64,000 nucleotides of DNA from Chytridium lagenaria (GCA_025449115.1 JAHLKC010000002.1:62001-126000); one strand, 5' to 3'. Shown: positions 22,924 through 36,368, counted from the first letter of the stretch. Numbers and translations: made by a program. The notes: generated from the letters alone by a model not told the origin.

Positions 22924-24052
22924 ATGCGGCTGCTTGAGATTTTGATGCTGCTGCTGCTCTCGACGATTGCATGCATTCAGGCAGATCGTCAGTCATGGCA
23001 GCCGCCCAAGAAGGACCAGCATAGATCGCCATGTCCAATGGTACAGTGGGTTGGTATCCTAATATTTTTACTAAAACCTTTCCTCAGCTGAATGCACTTG
23101 CAAATCATGCAATGATGTAGGTTAAATCAACCATAACATAGATTCTAACACTCTTTATAGCCACCGAAACGGCTTTTCTATTGCCATGGCAGATGTTCTC
23201 AAGGCTATGGAAACCGATTTAAAAATGCCATCACTTTTGTCATTCCTCCAAGCATTTTATATGACGCAGTTTGTGGATAAACTAGACTTCAATTTTAATC
23301 TGAGCTCCTTTCACAGTACATAACCTTCATCAATTTAAGCAAACTGATAAATATTATTTTTTTATTGCAGTGTTTGATCATGACGTTTCTTTGACCCGTC
23401 AAGATAAAGCCTTAGGAGGATCCGATAAGCCTGACCCACAACTTGTGGTGAGTTTGCCGTTAACGCTAAAAAAAACGCATTTTATCCTAACTTGTGTTGC
23501 CTTTTGGTAGGAGCAACTGGTTTCCTTTGCAGGAGCCAAAGGATATTTGGATTACGACGACATTGCACGTGCAAGACGGCTTCGATATGCGCAAAGCAAA
23601 GCCTCAAATCCTGCTTTGAAATTTGGCATAACACAACGAAGTTGGGCTATATTTGAATCAATATTATTGATGGAGGTTTGGATAACTGTTTTTCTCTATC
23701 GTTCTTTTACGTTTACTTTCTCATTTTACGGTGTTCTTTCCCTGAAATACGTTCATCGCTCTTGTATTTCATTTAAACCGACTTTTTGGCCAGACATGTC
23801 TTTGATCTCTTTTCCTTTTCGTCGTTTTTCTCTTTATAGGTTTTTGGACATGAAGGAAAACTGAAAGCTGATATTGCCCGAGACTTTTTCATGCACGAGC
23901 GCCTTCCATTAAAATGGAACCCGAGAGGTTGGGATATTGGACTCTACGGATGGAAGTTTTTTCGAAACTACATCTTGTTAAGTGTAAAAACTTACCTATT
24001 GGATGATCAGCCTCCTTCACATCAAGATGGGCATACTTCTGACGAATTGTAG
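22924..24052 (+). CDS. Secreted heme-thiolate peroxidase (chloroperoxidase / unspecific peroxygenase family)
   Basis: Six exons (22924-23040, 23088-23116, 23161-23315, 23371-23447, 23511-23675, 23840-24052) join in frame to 251 residues. The first 20 or so form a signal peptide (LLEILMLLLLSTIACIQA). RSPCPMLNALANH carries the PCP motif with the axial heme Cys at residue 37. FDHDVSLTRQD (residues 102-112) occupies the place of the EHD/EGD motif. IFESILLMEVFG supplies a Glu at 175 that fits the conserved catalytic Glu of short enzymes, and FFMHERLPLKW matches the C-terminal family block. The length fits the short, chytrid/basidiomycete-like class. These enzymes use H2O2 to oxygenate or halogenate organic compounds outside the cell. 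The Glu to Asp change in EHD is unusual but conservative. Confidence 0.85.
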
Positions 24053-24282
24053 ATTGCTGCTCTTTTATTATGCGCATATACAATAATGTGAAAATAAATA
24101 TGTGGTAACAAGCGTGGAATGGCATGCCGTTTAGGAGGTTTGCGATGGTGTTGATAATGGGTTAAAGTGTCGAATACATTGCGGTGAGATGGATGTAGCC
24201 ATATGCATATTTCCCGCCACGTTTGCCATCCGATATGACATTGAGGGTGAAGCAAAGTATCTCAAATCTGTCATACTGCCTC

Positions 24283-24686
24283 TCATGTCAACTTGAGCTT
24301 TGGATGATCCAAGAACAATTCTACAAGTGGTTGCCAATCGGTATCATTCCCGTAACTGATGCTTTTAAAGAAAGCACCTGCTGCCGCTTCAATCTGGCCG
24401 GTATGAAGAAATGAGAAGGCTAGGAGATGTTGTCCTTCTCGCTTTGTTCTGTCGTTACGTAGAGCGGGGGTGACGCATTCAATGACGGCGTGGTAGTCTT
24501 TAAGCTTGTAGTATCCACGAGCGGCGTAGAGCCATCCGATGGCATCTGGAAGTGTCGGATGATATTCATAGTGAGTATACGACATGAATAACATATGTAA
24601 ATGGTTAAGTGTAAAGCTAGTGCACCTTTTGGACAAAATCCCACAGTCTCGATGAGGACTTCACGGACGTTCTTTCGTTGATCCAT
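24283..24686 (-). CDS. Small TPR-like protein
   Basis: Two exons (24626-24686 and 24283-24545, intron 80 nt, phase 1) give 107 residues. WLYAARGYYKLKDYHAVIE and HLLAFSFLHTGQIEAAAGAF look like two tetratricopeptide repeats, and the chain ends WQPLVELFLDHPKLKLT. TPR proteins are scaffolds; no specific partner can be named. The gene lies tail-to-tail with the peroxidase gene and just upstream of the end of the TIR gene on the same strand. Confidence 0.6.
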
Positions 24687-24893
24687 TCAACAAGTGTGAT
24701 AGTTGTGTTTGTCAAAAATCAATTTCATTTTTTTGTTTTGATAACAAATTCAAGAAATAAGCAGAAACAAGAATTGAAGAAACTGAAATAGGTAGTAAAT
24801 GTGTGCTACGCACGAACTAAGTATGAGCGAAAAGTGCCAAAAAGGAGAACACTAAAAAGAAAAGGAAACCCAAAGAATTTTATAGCCGCTTTT

Positions 24894-27800
24894 TCACATA
24901 TTCCAAAAACCCTTCTTCTTATGTCCACCGTTCGCACCATCCTCACTCGCCTTCTGCCTCAACGTAACAGCCGCCGCCGCCGTAGCAGTAGCAGCCATAG
25001 ATGCCTCAATCCTCACAGTTTGAGCCATAGTCTCCGCCTTCAAAATCTCTCCAAACTTTGCCGCGATGGCATCGACATCCGTCACACGTTCAATGTCGGT
25101 GACAGACCTTGGTGGGGAGCTTTCTGGTGTGACAACACTCAACTTGGAACCATATTCTTCAAACGACTCCTTGACAGTGGTTTTTATAAATTCCTTGAGT
25201 CGTGAGATTTGAACTTGCATAGCGGCGCGAACGGCATCCTCGACTTCGGCGCGGACAGCATCTTGAATGGTCTTCACAAGCTCGGAGGGGTCGAATGGTG
25301 GGGCAGCGGAGGAAGAAGCTTCTCTTGAAGTGATAGGTTCTGCTTTAGGTTTGTCGGAGAAGTCCAGACGAGGAGTGATGACGGCTCGGCTCTGAACAGG
25401 ACCCGTCGTGTCCCCAACGATGTCAGTGAGAACTTTCATGTCGTCAGGGGGGAAGTCCGACTTGCACGGGGTAGCCTCAATAGCAAGGTCAGGATCGTCA
25501 CGAAGTGCGTCACCATAAGGAGGCACCGCGACGTAGCCCACGGAAGACGACACAAAATCATTCTCAACCCTAGCAGTAGCTACCACCTTCAGTGCGTACA
25601 CCGACTTTCTTGGTACGTCAATAAGAGTAAACACTTTTAACTGAAACTTTTGATTACTATCATCGAAAAAGTAGGATGAGGCGTCATAGATTTCACCGCT
25701 GCTGGTACCGGCTTCTTTCTCCTGCAGGGCTTTCCAGACGATACCACGAAGAGTGGCGGTTGAAATATTCGAAGAAATTGAGCTCGATGCATGCTTAGAC
25801 ATGCTCAGTACCTCCATAGACGAACGGAGGGCTGTCTTGCTTCCAATGAAATCGTCGTCTTTCGCTTCCTCAGCCGCAAAAACGCGGGCTTCAAAACGAG
25901 TATATTCATTTGGAATATCACAACAAAGCCAGAGCAAATCAGTAGGTTTAGGGAATGAAATATGTAATTTTGGAACGGGATACCTAACATGATGATGTAG
26001 AATGTAAATATATAGTTTAACAATAAAATACAAAAAAAAAAAATGAAAAAACAAACAAACAGATGGAAAAATAAGGAATAGGGCTTACTCAATCATAATT
26101 CCAAACAGCCTCCCAAATATATCCTCAAACTCCACATCAACTACAACAGGTGCTCCGTGCTTGAACGCAATCCACGAGAAATTTAGGTATCCCGTCGAGA
26201 GAATATTGCCGTTGTAAAAGTTGGTAGCGACATAAGCTTCTACTTCCACATTCACAGATCCATTCGAAGGCACCGTTACAGGAAGTTTTGTCTTGACGGG
26301 CGATGCAGGTCTTTGTGGTTGTTGAAACACGGGCATTGGGGGAAAGGCAGGTCGTTGAGGTCTTCCAAGAGGCTGGTGTTGTTGAAAATGGGGTTGTTGA
26401 AACAAACCGAGGCTGAGGAATGGTTGGGGGAGGAGGGCCCACTGAAAGAGCTTCCAGTGCCCGTTGCCTTCAACCAACGCTTGGGAGTAAGCCGTATGAA
26501 ATCTTCATCAAGCCCCTCACATCCTTCATCAAAGTCATCGAGCTTGTCTTCATCAACGCGTAGCTTTGCATAGGCCCTTGATTCGACGACGGTAATGTCC
26601 GTTCCCGTGGGATTCAAAATAGAAATGGAGGATGCAAAAATATCTCTGTTGCCTGTCGTTTGGTGTCGCGTTTCTGTGGAAATCAGCTTGCAACGTAAAG
26701 GACAATCAGGAGACCCCCAAGCTGGCAATGATCATCAGCTTTTCTGCAACTGGAACCTTGAGAATTGGGCCCTTGTAGAACCGCTCCTTTGGAATATTGT
26801 AATCGGTCCCGCTTTTTAAAGGGAGTTCTCCAAAGCTCGGACCCTCATCGTATTCCACAGAGACGGCCCTTGGACCATCATTATCCGAGACCTCCGGCCA
26901 AGCAAAGCGAACTCGGCATCTTGCTGGTGCAATCGACGTTATAGACTTGCACGATATCTGTTGTATTGCATTAAAGTTGAAATATCTGTTGCTTTTTTCT
27001 ATATACCTCAACACCTTGAACTTCGCCATCGAAAATAATCCAAGTGACCTGAGCCGAGTAGCCCGTATGATGCTGGACCGTCAGAATCGGTTTGTTATGG
27101 TCGGCTAGCTCAAGTTCATCCTGACTAAAGGTATAAAACCATCTTCTATCTGGGGTCCAGACTTTTACAAAAAGCTTGTCTCGATCATCTGACTTGCGAA
27201 GAATACGACCAACGCTTATTTCAACCACCTCCCGTGTTCGGTCGCAACTATAATCAAATGCGGAAATCTTCGCCATCCTCTCGCTCGCGTCAGAATAGTT
27301 TAGAATGTTGGACATCCACTGCTGGAACTGGCTATACGGATAATCACAATGATTCTTGCTTCGATGCCTATTATTCTTTAAGTTTAAGATAAACTTACTC
27401 TCAAACCTGCCCCTAGAACATCCAGCATCACTTTTAAGACAGCATGCAGCTACCTTATCATAGCCTCCTATGTACGAAAAATCGCTTGATTTATGGAAGC
27501 GACATGCTCCGTCCCCATTTTCCTTGTTAGTGTAATCCTTCAAGCATTGAACACAAGTATAAATAGGATCGGCCACCAAGCATGTCTCGATCTTCCCATT
27601 CATCACGGAATCGTGGCCAGAAGTCGACCGAAAACCTATGTTTTGTTAACATCATTATCATTATCGTTCAAACCTTTCGATGATCGCGGACAATTTATCT
27701 TGAAGGTCACTTGGGTTGACAAAGACACCCTTTGAAAGTAGACAAAAAAAAAGCCGTAAGAAATCACAGATTTAACGACCTTTACCTGAAGCTTGAAGAT

Positions 27801-29182
27801 TTCATTGATGACCTGACGCACGGTATAGCGCGATGTTGATCCTTTTATATGGATATCCGGAATGTCGTTTGCAATCCAAAAGGAGTCGAACCTCCTGTAA
27901 AAGGTACCCCTTTTCAGTGGTTTCAACATCACCAACGAGGATAGGGAAAATAGCAATTTGCCCCTGTGAGTGCATCTCCAGTGCAGTCTATCACAGCGTT
28001 TAGTTTCTGAATCTTTTACCCACGTTTCTCACCTCCCATTCCAAAACAACTAATGACCATGAGTTGGGGTGGTTAAGCAAAACCGATTAACACATTGTCA
28101 GAAACGAGAAGACAGTGAATGAAACAAACCGTTATCTTCAACGTCTTCTGTCAAACCCGTCATTCCAGCCAAAACAGCCAAAGAGATTACGGGAAGGAAC
28201 AAACAACTACTGTTTAACCCATCCATAAATTGGGTCTTGTAGTTTTGACCACCGGTCAGATTCTGCTTGTCCAGGAAGCATCGAAGACGAAAGTCCTGCA
28301 AGCGTGATCAGGACAAAGTCATAGGCAAATAGCACACCTTTTGCTCATTAAGGATAGAGCAGCTTTGAAGTTTGTCGCAGAGACGTTCAGCTGTATGACC
28401 GTCAGTCTTTACGCGGTATGAGCTGTCGTTCAAACAACACGAATATGAGTCAGACATTGTAGATGGAAACAAATAGCGCTTGTGTGTGCATAAGATCACT
28501 CACATGAACATGTGAAAGCGCTTCGGTGGCATCGACACTTGGCCAGCATCGGCATCACCAGGGACAGAGATGGGGTTGACCTCCGTCATGGCAGCTTTGT
28601 CAAAGGGAGTGTGGTATTGTTGGAGAAGAGGCGTCTACTAATAATATATACTGTTAAATATTTAAATGAATCTGTGTGTGTGTCTTGCAGTTGATCCGAA
28701 AAAAGAAATCATCAAAACCCATTTGTACTACCCACTTGATCAACAAAATCAAAAAAATTGAATTATATAAATAAATAAATAAATGAATAATATTTATAAA
28801 AAGGCTTTCCGAATGACAATTCATTGTGAAGCAACAGACCCATCCTCTTCATCCAGCGTTTCAGCATGTAAATATCTATGTACCAACCTTTCTTTCCCTT
28901 TATTTTATACCACCGAGACAGTTGTAGATAGTTGTTGACCTGGTCTTGAACAGCGCGTCGGGGGAGTAGATTTCTGATAGGGTCAGCAAGGGAGTGGAAA
29001 ATGGACGATAGATCACATAAATCTTCTTCAAGATAGCAACTCAATCCACAAGGAAGTGAAGATAGAGACAGATCGTTTTTATCAACTGCGATTGTCTTAG
29101 ACAAGACTTCCAGGCGATTGCTACAATCTGCCTTAGGCCAGCTCAAGAACAAGTTCAAAGCTTCGCGCAATTTAATGCCCAT
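24894..29182 (-). CDS. Large multidomain TIR-domain protein
   Basis: A many-exon gene. From about 28504 down to 27800 spliced exons encode a TIR domain: strand A FHMFISYRVKTDGHTAERLC, the LRCFLDKQNLTGGQNY segment, SSCLFLPVIS, then DNVVLEWEMHSQG and IAIFPILVGD. The Glu of VLEWE sits where TIR NADases have their catalytic Glu. A helical segment follows (IANDIPDIHIKGS, VNEIFKLQ-like). Next is a Cys/His module (27400-27600), then beta-rich segments, a Pro/Gln-rich linker and a C-terminal coiled coil (VQISRLKEFIKTTVKESFEE). The first exon from ATG 29182 (SLPCGLSCYLEEDL...) probably belongs to it, but its junction to the TIR exon at 28589 is unclear. At least one indel is needed (C4 at 27907-27910). 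TIR domains act in immunity and NAD+ cleavage; the role here is unknown. Confidence 0.75.
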
Positions 29183-29942
29183 AATTATAAGGGATGGGAC
29201 CAACCTATTTTCAAGATTTCTCAGAGAACTAAATTGCCGCAGCGAAACCTGCCCCCGCCCTTCCAGCTAATAATGCCATGCCAAATCTGACTGGCCATCT
29301 AAAGGTTAGACTGCCGTCGAGGTCTTTGATGACGAGCTAACATGCTGTGCTGCACGATAGTGTCTTGTACTATGCCGAAAAAATACAATAAAGTGAACTT
29401 TAGACTCCGACATACAAGGTCGTACAGCACGTCTGGCTGAAAATGACCAGGGTGAGAGGACCTCCCCCCTGGCATTCTTTGAAGTCGAAAAATATGAGAG
29501 GAGGAGAGCGAGGAGACGAGGAGAAGAAGAAGGTTTTCCCATTTTCCCATTACAGCTCCGCCGCCTCGAAGCTTGACTGCAGCTCCATTTTTTTTTTTAA
29601 ATAGTCTTTCCATTCCCTTGTTACGTCGATACACAGTGAAAGAAGTAGTAATTAGTATACTTCTTGCAAGGAGGACACATTGGAGTCGGGGAGAGTGGAG
29701 TTCGCATATAATTGATATTTTAGGCGAAACCATCGCTGTGGACGTTTGGACAGAGTTCAGAACTATTGTTAATATTGGTCTGCAGTAGCGCAGTAAAACG
29801 GGAGGAGAGGAGGGGGAGCCGGTTTGTGTCAAGAAACTCGAGGTTGGGCTTTGACCCAGCTTTTCTTCTCCTCGACTCTGTAACTGAAAAAGAACATATT
29901 GACACCAGTCCAACCAAATTTAAAGGGATTGGGTCGTCTGCC
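29183..29942. other. Divergent intergenic region between the TIR gene and the RhoGEF gene
   Basis: About 760 bp between starts on opposite strands. A 204-codon minus frame (29299-29913) and an in-frame ATG at 29766 upstream of the RhoGEF exist but look non-coding; the RhoGEF could start at 29766 instead of 29943. A T9-A3 run lies near 29588. No RNA gene seen. Confidence 0.4.
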
Positions 29943-32900
29943 ATGCTATCCAACCTGTCATCTCATCCGGACGAAATGGAGTGTTTGCCGAATCTAACAG
30001 GGATGACGGCGGAAGTCCAACCGAGGAACATGTCACCACTATCAACCTCGGCACGGCGAAGACTGCCTGCAATCATTGATAAAGGAGATGAAGATAATCC
30101 AGAGGAGGACGGGGAGGACGACGACGAGAGAGGGGCGAAACAATGACGCTGCAGTTTTGGCAGATATCGTCTCGGACTACACAACGCCCATAGGCGGAGG
30201 CTCAGCCTGCTACTTTGAACGGAGACAGCTCTGAGAATACCGCAGAGTTACATCCGGACATTAAGGGCATGGATAGCGAAGTGGAGTTGAGGATTGAGAC
30301 AGACTTGGCCGCAGTAGGCGGAATGGTCGGCGCTAGACTGTCATCGGGACCATCAATGTCACAATCACAATCATTGGTAAGTGTGAAACACCTAAGGCTT
30401 ATAAGTGTGCAGTATTATTTCTATTGTGTATTTTTCATATGCTGTCATCTCTCCCAACAGCTTGTTTCTAACTAAATCATTGTAGGCGCCATTCCTTTCT
30501 ACCGAGGACACTTTTCTGAGAAGTTACACCCAACGAACGCAGAGATGGCCATCTTATTACGAAGATACAAAGCAGCCTTGGGCTCATAGACCCTATGCTT
30601 CCGTTCGAACCGCTTAACTCTGCAACAAAGAAAATGAAGGTTTGTATGAGGCCCTTTTATTAATTTTCGATATTCACATCTCTTTATGCCATAGGATTTA
30701 AACATCTCAAAAAGTTCCTCACCGCCAAAACAAATTCCTCCAGCATCCCCATCACCTCCGCCCCAAACAGAATCTCATTCAACTCCTTCACAATCTCCTC
30801 AGGCCAATCTAGAAGCAGCCACACCAACGATATCAAATATCCAACGAAGACTGGTCGAAGATACTGAGAATGTCGATGAAGATTTTCTTCTTCTTCCGGA
30901 AAACCTTACGCTATGTATCACTGTTTATCCGTATCAGGCAAACAAGGAGGATGAACTCTCGTTTTGTCGAAGGCTTAGTCATTAGGGTGGTGAAGAAAGT
31001 GATGGGGGGGATGGTGGGAGGGGCAGCTTGACCAGAGGATTGGATGGTTTCCAGCAAACTATGTAATGCCTTATGTTCCGGTATCTCCGGAGACTGCAGG
31101 TACGGGGTCGGCACAGTTTGAAATTGATGACCAGGTTAGCATTTGTTTTTTTCATTCTTTAATTTCCCACCCAAAAAAACACACATTCTCGCTTACTTAC
31201 TTAAATTAATCCTTAATGTAGATTGGACCTTTTGCAAACACCATGGACGAAATTGAGATTCTTCGTGGAAAAAATCGGGATTTTCAGGAAGTCGAGGGTT
31301 GTGATAGTGATGAAGGCGATGGTGGCAGAGATGGCGCACCATCTGCGGATTCATCTGCTCATCTATACTTAGTATTGATAGGGCAGATGAGGCGGTTGTC
31401 ACTCAGCGATCTAGAATTTTGGGGGACCTTATCATGAACGAAAGGGCTTACTTAAGCGCGTTAAAGAGTTTTACAGACGTACGATGTTTGATATTTAAAT
31501 TAATGTGTAGAGAAACTTACTTTTTTTTTTACCTTGACTGTTTATAATTGTATGTACGTATATAGGAATTCGTCGATCCGCTTTCGAGGCTGGACTGGTT
31601 TCAGCTTACAGATCGGTTTTTGATGTCTACAAATATCAAGTATATCGCCGATCTCCATAATTCTTTGGTAGACAGCCTGGTTATGCTCATGTCGGAACCG
31701 CATAAAACGAAGAACATTGCGTCCGTGTTTTATAACTTTGTAAGTGATCGTTCTTCTTATAGCCACAGTCCTTTCGTTATTTGACACCGTCTATTTAAAT
31801 GATAAAAGGCATATCGATACGCCGAAGTCTACGTTCAATACTGCTCGGGCTTCCTGAGATCATCGCGATGGCGTCACAGTACAGTCAGGATGCTCGTATG
31901 ACGCGATTTCTTCAGGTGCTTCACACCAGTTATATATTTTCTAAAAATGATCTTTAATAGGGCACATCCGCAAAGTCTACTCCACTAATACTCCATATCG
32001 TTACATTTATGCATAAACCAATGCAACGGCGGTTCCGTTATCATTTGTTGTAAGAGTGAGTAATTTCTTTCGTTTTCATCATTATATCGTTCTTGTGCCT
32101 CTAATATAAAAAATCAATCTTTGTTAAAATTATCAGGATCTACTTGCTGCAACTCTCTCAGAGGACCCGGATTTGCCCGCTCTCCGATCTGCTTTATCTA
32201 GTTTGGAGGATTCATTTGATGATATCGAATCTGCCCGGAGGATGATTGAGAATCGCGAGGTTATACGTAATATTAATAGAAGACTAGACTCTTGGGAGGT
32301 AATATTCGATTAGCAGATCAATTGCCTGTTCCATCACACTCAATTTCATTACTCTTAATTTAGGGACCCGACCTTGTACACTATGGAGAACTCCTCCTAG
32401 AAGGCAATCTAAAGTTACATGAATCCGGGCGACCCAAGGAGCGACAGTTTTACTTGTTGGAAAAAATATTAGTAATTCTTCGCTCGGACAGGTCTCTGAG
32501 GAATGGTGCGCTGCGCTTTAGACTTGTGGATCGTATTCGCATGTCTCGCGAGGTGGTTAAGTCGCTTGTTTTGCTGAATGATACAGAAGGTGGGCAGCTG
32601 AATTACAGCAGGCGTTGGCTAATGTTTTTTTAATAGATACCCCACTTTCGTTTCAAATGACTTTCATAGCGGATGATTCTAAGGAGAAGAAGATTACAAT
32701 TACTGCCTTCAATCCTGATCAAAGAAGTCATTGGATGTCTTTGATCGAACGTCAAACTTGAGAGTAACAAGCGGGTGACGTTCCCTTCCATTCCGAGAGA
32801 GCTTCAGGATGAAATCTTGTCCATATCTTCGGGTCATCAGCCTCGTATCAATATGGGTATTGATGACGGAGGCGATGACGGGATTCAGTCTCCTAATGGC

Positions 32901-35900
32901 AAAGGAAGCGGCAAGAAATCGAAGTGGCCCTTTTTCAATATTAAAACGAAATTGAAGTGGAGGGGTAATCGAGACGGGAGGGCAGGAGCAGATTACGGAG
33001 ATAAGGATTTGGCACAAGCATGGGAGAGTGGAGGCCATATCTTTACCAAAGGCTTCAAAAAGCGGAGTATGCAGCAACTTCGTCTTGAGGATGGGGCCGT
33101 TGGCAAAGAGCCACCGCTGAGAACAACAAGTTTGAGGACCTTGTTCACTGATAGTGATGGGGGCACACCCATAACTACCACCTCTACTTCATCAATGTCT
33201 GGACCCCCAGCTGCCATCTCTCACTCCACACAGACCCCTGCTAAATCACCACTTCCTTTTGCACCGCCCACTGGATTCCCATCCGCAGCCGTTCCTCCCC
33301 CTCTACAACTGCAATCGTACCAAGCGCATCATCAACCTCATCCACATGCTCATTCGTCTTCGCAACAGCCCCCGTCTTTCAGTTTGCCCTCGTCAGATCA
33401 AGAACGCCGATCCCAGCCTTCCGTCTCTTCCACTACAAGTCCATCAAGTGTTAATGACAGGCCGACTGTGTATTCTATTGGAACGGGAGAAGCAATTTCT
33501 GTTTCCACGCGTTCTTCTGGTATCTCTAGGCAGTCGCATGCTTCAAGACAATCTCGAGAGCTACCCATGGCTCCGTCGTCTCCATCATATGCCGGGCCTC
33601 CCGTTCCATCAATGCCTTCCCCTCCCGTTGGTGCTGTGATGCCATCATTGTCGACAACTGCGCCAGTATTAGCTCCTTCGACAAAGCAAATGTCGAGGAA
33701 GAGGCGGTCTTCAGCGTCTGCGTCCCACTCGGAGGCAGGGTCTTTGGGTAAAGTGTCAGCTCCTTCCACACCATCACGCCGTTCCAGGGGTGGGGCTGCA
33801 TCTCCATTACATGGATCTCACGGGTCACCAGGTGGGGTGAAGAAGACTTTGACGGGTAATGATGAGCCCAACTTTGCCATTCCAACCCCTATCACGCTCT
33901 CTCCGCTTGTGCTCAAGCTGGATAAGTCTGATTTGAGGATGGACTTCGAGTTTGAGGAGGAAGAAGGCCAGCAGGGACAGGGTCTGAGCGATAAGGAACC
34001 TCGAACAAGAAGTCAGCGGCGCCGAGCCACGGACAAATATTCACAGGACTCACCGGGTACTGTAGATAGGGAGATAGCAGTACTCTCTGCTGTTGCGCAC
34101 GACTACCTCAAAAAGAATGGAGAGGATGTGGGGTCTGCGTCAGATGTCAGGGCTGAAGGTGAAGGTGAAGGTGGATCCACACCAACGCCGACAGGAAACT
34201 TGGATGACATGGAGGAGATAATCACTTCTTCTTACAATACCGTTGGGGTCGACGCTCATAATTCATTGGCGCGGGGAGTTAAGCAATACTGTGTCAACAG
34301 CAGGTAGACGCGCTGAAAGCCATGAGTTACGAAATGCAGATGTTGAGCCCGGGCATCTATCGTTGAAGCGTCGAAGTCTTCTTACTGAAAAGATTCGCTT
34401 AGTGAGGTCTCGGAGCATGCCATCACTTTCTGCCCTCTATGACATGGAAAATTCTTCCACCTTTCAAGCAGATCTTTCTCCTTTACGGCCATTTGTATTT
34501 CCTAGACCTAATATTGGGCGTGATGCTGCGCATATTTCATCGGTGGTTTCTCGGGATCTTCCGTTGTCAACTGGCATGATGTCTGATCCTCATGACGATG
34601 CCCTTGCCATGGAAATTCAAAAACCATTTGATCCAGATGAGGTCGCCGAACCTTGGGCGCCATCAGGGCATCTCTTACAGTGGCAGTACAATCAATCACA
34701 AGAGGGCACTCGAGAATGGAGTATGACTGAGTCACGTGAGACGATTGATTCTGAGGAGGATGATGTAGAAGATGAGGAAGAGGAGGATGGAGAGGCTGAT
34801 GGGGACGCTAACGGTCATGACGAGACGTATGCGCATGAAGACGCCGAACGCGAAGGACGCCGGCACCATCATCATCATCACCACCACCACCATCATCGAC
34901 GCAACCCTTACGATGACGGTGGGGGAATGTCTGGAGATGATGAGGAGTCGGCGGTGGAGTCGCGAAACGGGAGGTTTGGACGACGTCGGACGGCGAGGAA
35001 GCGGCCTTCAGCTTCCGCTATTGTTGATGCAATGAGCGATGCTGTCAAAAATTTGTTTAAATCCTCAAATGGACATCATCGCAGAGGTGGAAATGCGAGT
35101 GGGGGTATGGCGGACGAATCAGACGCGGATTCTCGGACTCGTGAGAGGAGGGAGACCATACCTCTGAGGTTGAGGGGGGGAGGGCTGTCTCATCGTCGAG
35201 GTCGAGGAGAATGCCGTCAAGAGAGGGGTCAATTGGGAAGATTGGAGGGATGGTGGGTGCTGGTGTGGGTGGGGCGAATGCATCTCCAGCAGGTGTGGAT
35301 AGGGTGCCTGTTCGCAAATCGAGCATGTCTGATATTCGTGGGTTCTTTAAACCAAAAAGAAGTAGGAATAGCAGCCAGTCGGCACATCCGCCTTCGCCTG
35401 GATATGGGACGGCAACTCAGAACCTTGGTGGGGTATCGTCGCCTACACAATCGACTCCGGGAGGCATGCATTATGATGGGATGATGAGTGATTATGCCAA
35501 CAGCGGTAGCGAGAGTGGTGGGCCCGGGAACTTAGACCAGTCTCCCGGACATCATCTGGGATGGTTAGCGGAGAGGAGTTTGCCAGTCCGCGGTATTCTA
35601 ATATGATGATGGGACCCTTGGGCAAGCTGCTCCTGCATCTGCTATTGTCTCTCCCTCAGTTGTAGAAAAAATTGGTGGTGATTATACGCCTTCTGTGGGG
35701 TCTCCGGCTGTAAATGCTCAAAACATTGGTGTGATCGGCAAGCTTCGTATGTCGCTCGACCGAGAGGGTCACGTTGTTTTAGGAACCGGCAGTCGGGTGT
35801 GCGGACAACGGGCACCGATACAAGCGTGTCATCCAAGTCTCCTAAGGATGTCGCAGCTCCATGATTGAAGGTGAACGCCTGACGGTGGCAGGAACTGTAG

Positions 35901-36368
35901 CAAGCATTGATGGAGACATTGTCGATGATGTTTTCGATATAACTGGGCAAACGGGATTGACGGAGGGAGGCGCACGGGCACCACTTCGCGCATTCCCGAT
36001 CCCTGACATTCTTGCTGTAGACAGTGATGCTTCATCGACGGGCATGGGGACTAGAGATAGGGCTAGGGCTGTATTCCCGCACCCTGCTGTTCTTCGCCAA
36101 GGGTCCCCTGCACCGTCAATGGCAATACCCATACCAATAAACACGACCGTTCCAGGTGTTCATCTCGCGAGGTCTGTTCCTACCGACAATCGCCGACCAA
36201 GTGTTGGATCTCTGAGTGGACTTTCATGGAGGTGTCGAGGGATGGGGTTGGAACTGAAAAGTTATGGTATGAAGATATGCAGTAAGATATGATTCTATGG
36301 CACAGGAGATTGTTGATCTTAAGTCACGGGTGCGTGGTTTGGAGAATATGCCTGCGCATGAGGAATGA
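29943..36368 (+). CDS. RhoGEF (DH-PH) with long disordered C-terminus
   Basis: An acidic, Ser-rich N-terminus leads to a Dbl-homology domain around 31400-32300: ILGDLIMNERAYLSALKSF, FVDPLSRLDWF, RYAEVYVQYCSGF, HKPMQRRFRYHLLL and SSLEDSFDDIESARRMIE. A PH domain follows (GELLLEGNLKLHE, RQFYLLEKILVILRSD, ITITAFNPDQRSHWMSLIE). The rest is low-complexity Ser/Pro/acidic sequence with an 11-His run near 34864-34896, ending in a short coiled coil (QEIVDLKSRVRGLENM). DH-PH proteins load GTP on Rho/Cdc42/Rac to control polarity and actin. Indels are needed at 31851-31852 (TT should be TTT, giving GFPEIIAM), near 32048 in the HLLL segment, near 32755 after LIER, and in the tail. The start is uncertain. 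Confidence 0.82.

Noticed and set aside
28512..28694. Plus-strand 60-codon frame in the TIR gene
   Set aside because: Shadow of the TIR exon on the minus strand.
29299..29913. 204-codon minus frame
   Set aside because: Lies between two divergent promoters, has no recognisable domain and no coding bias; more likely chance.
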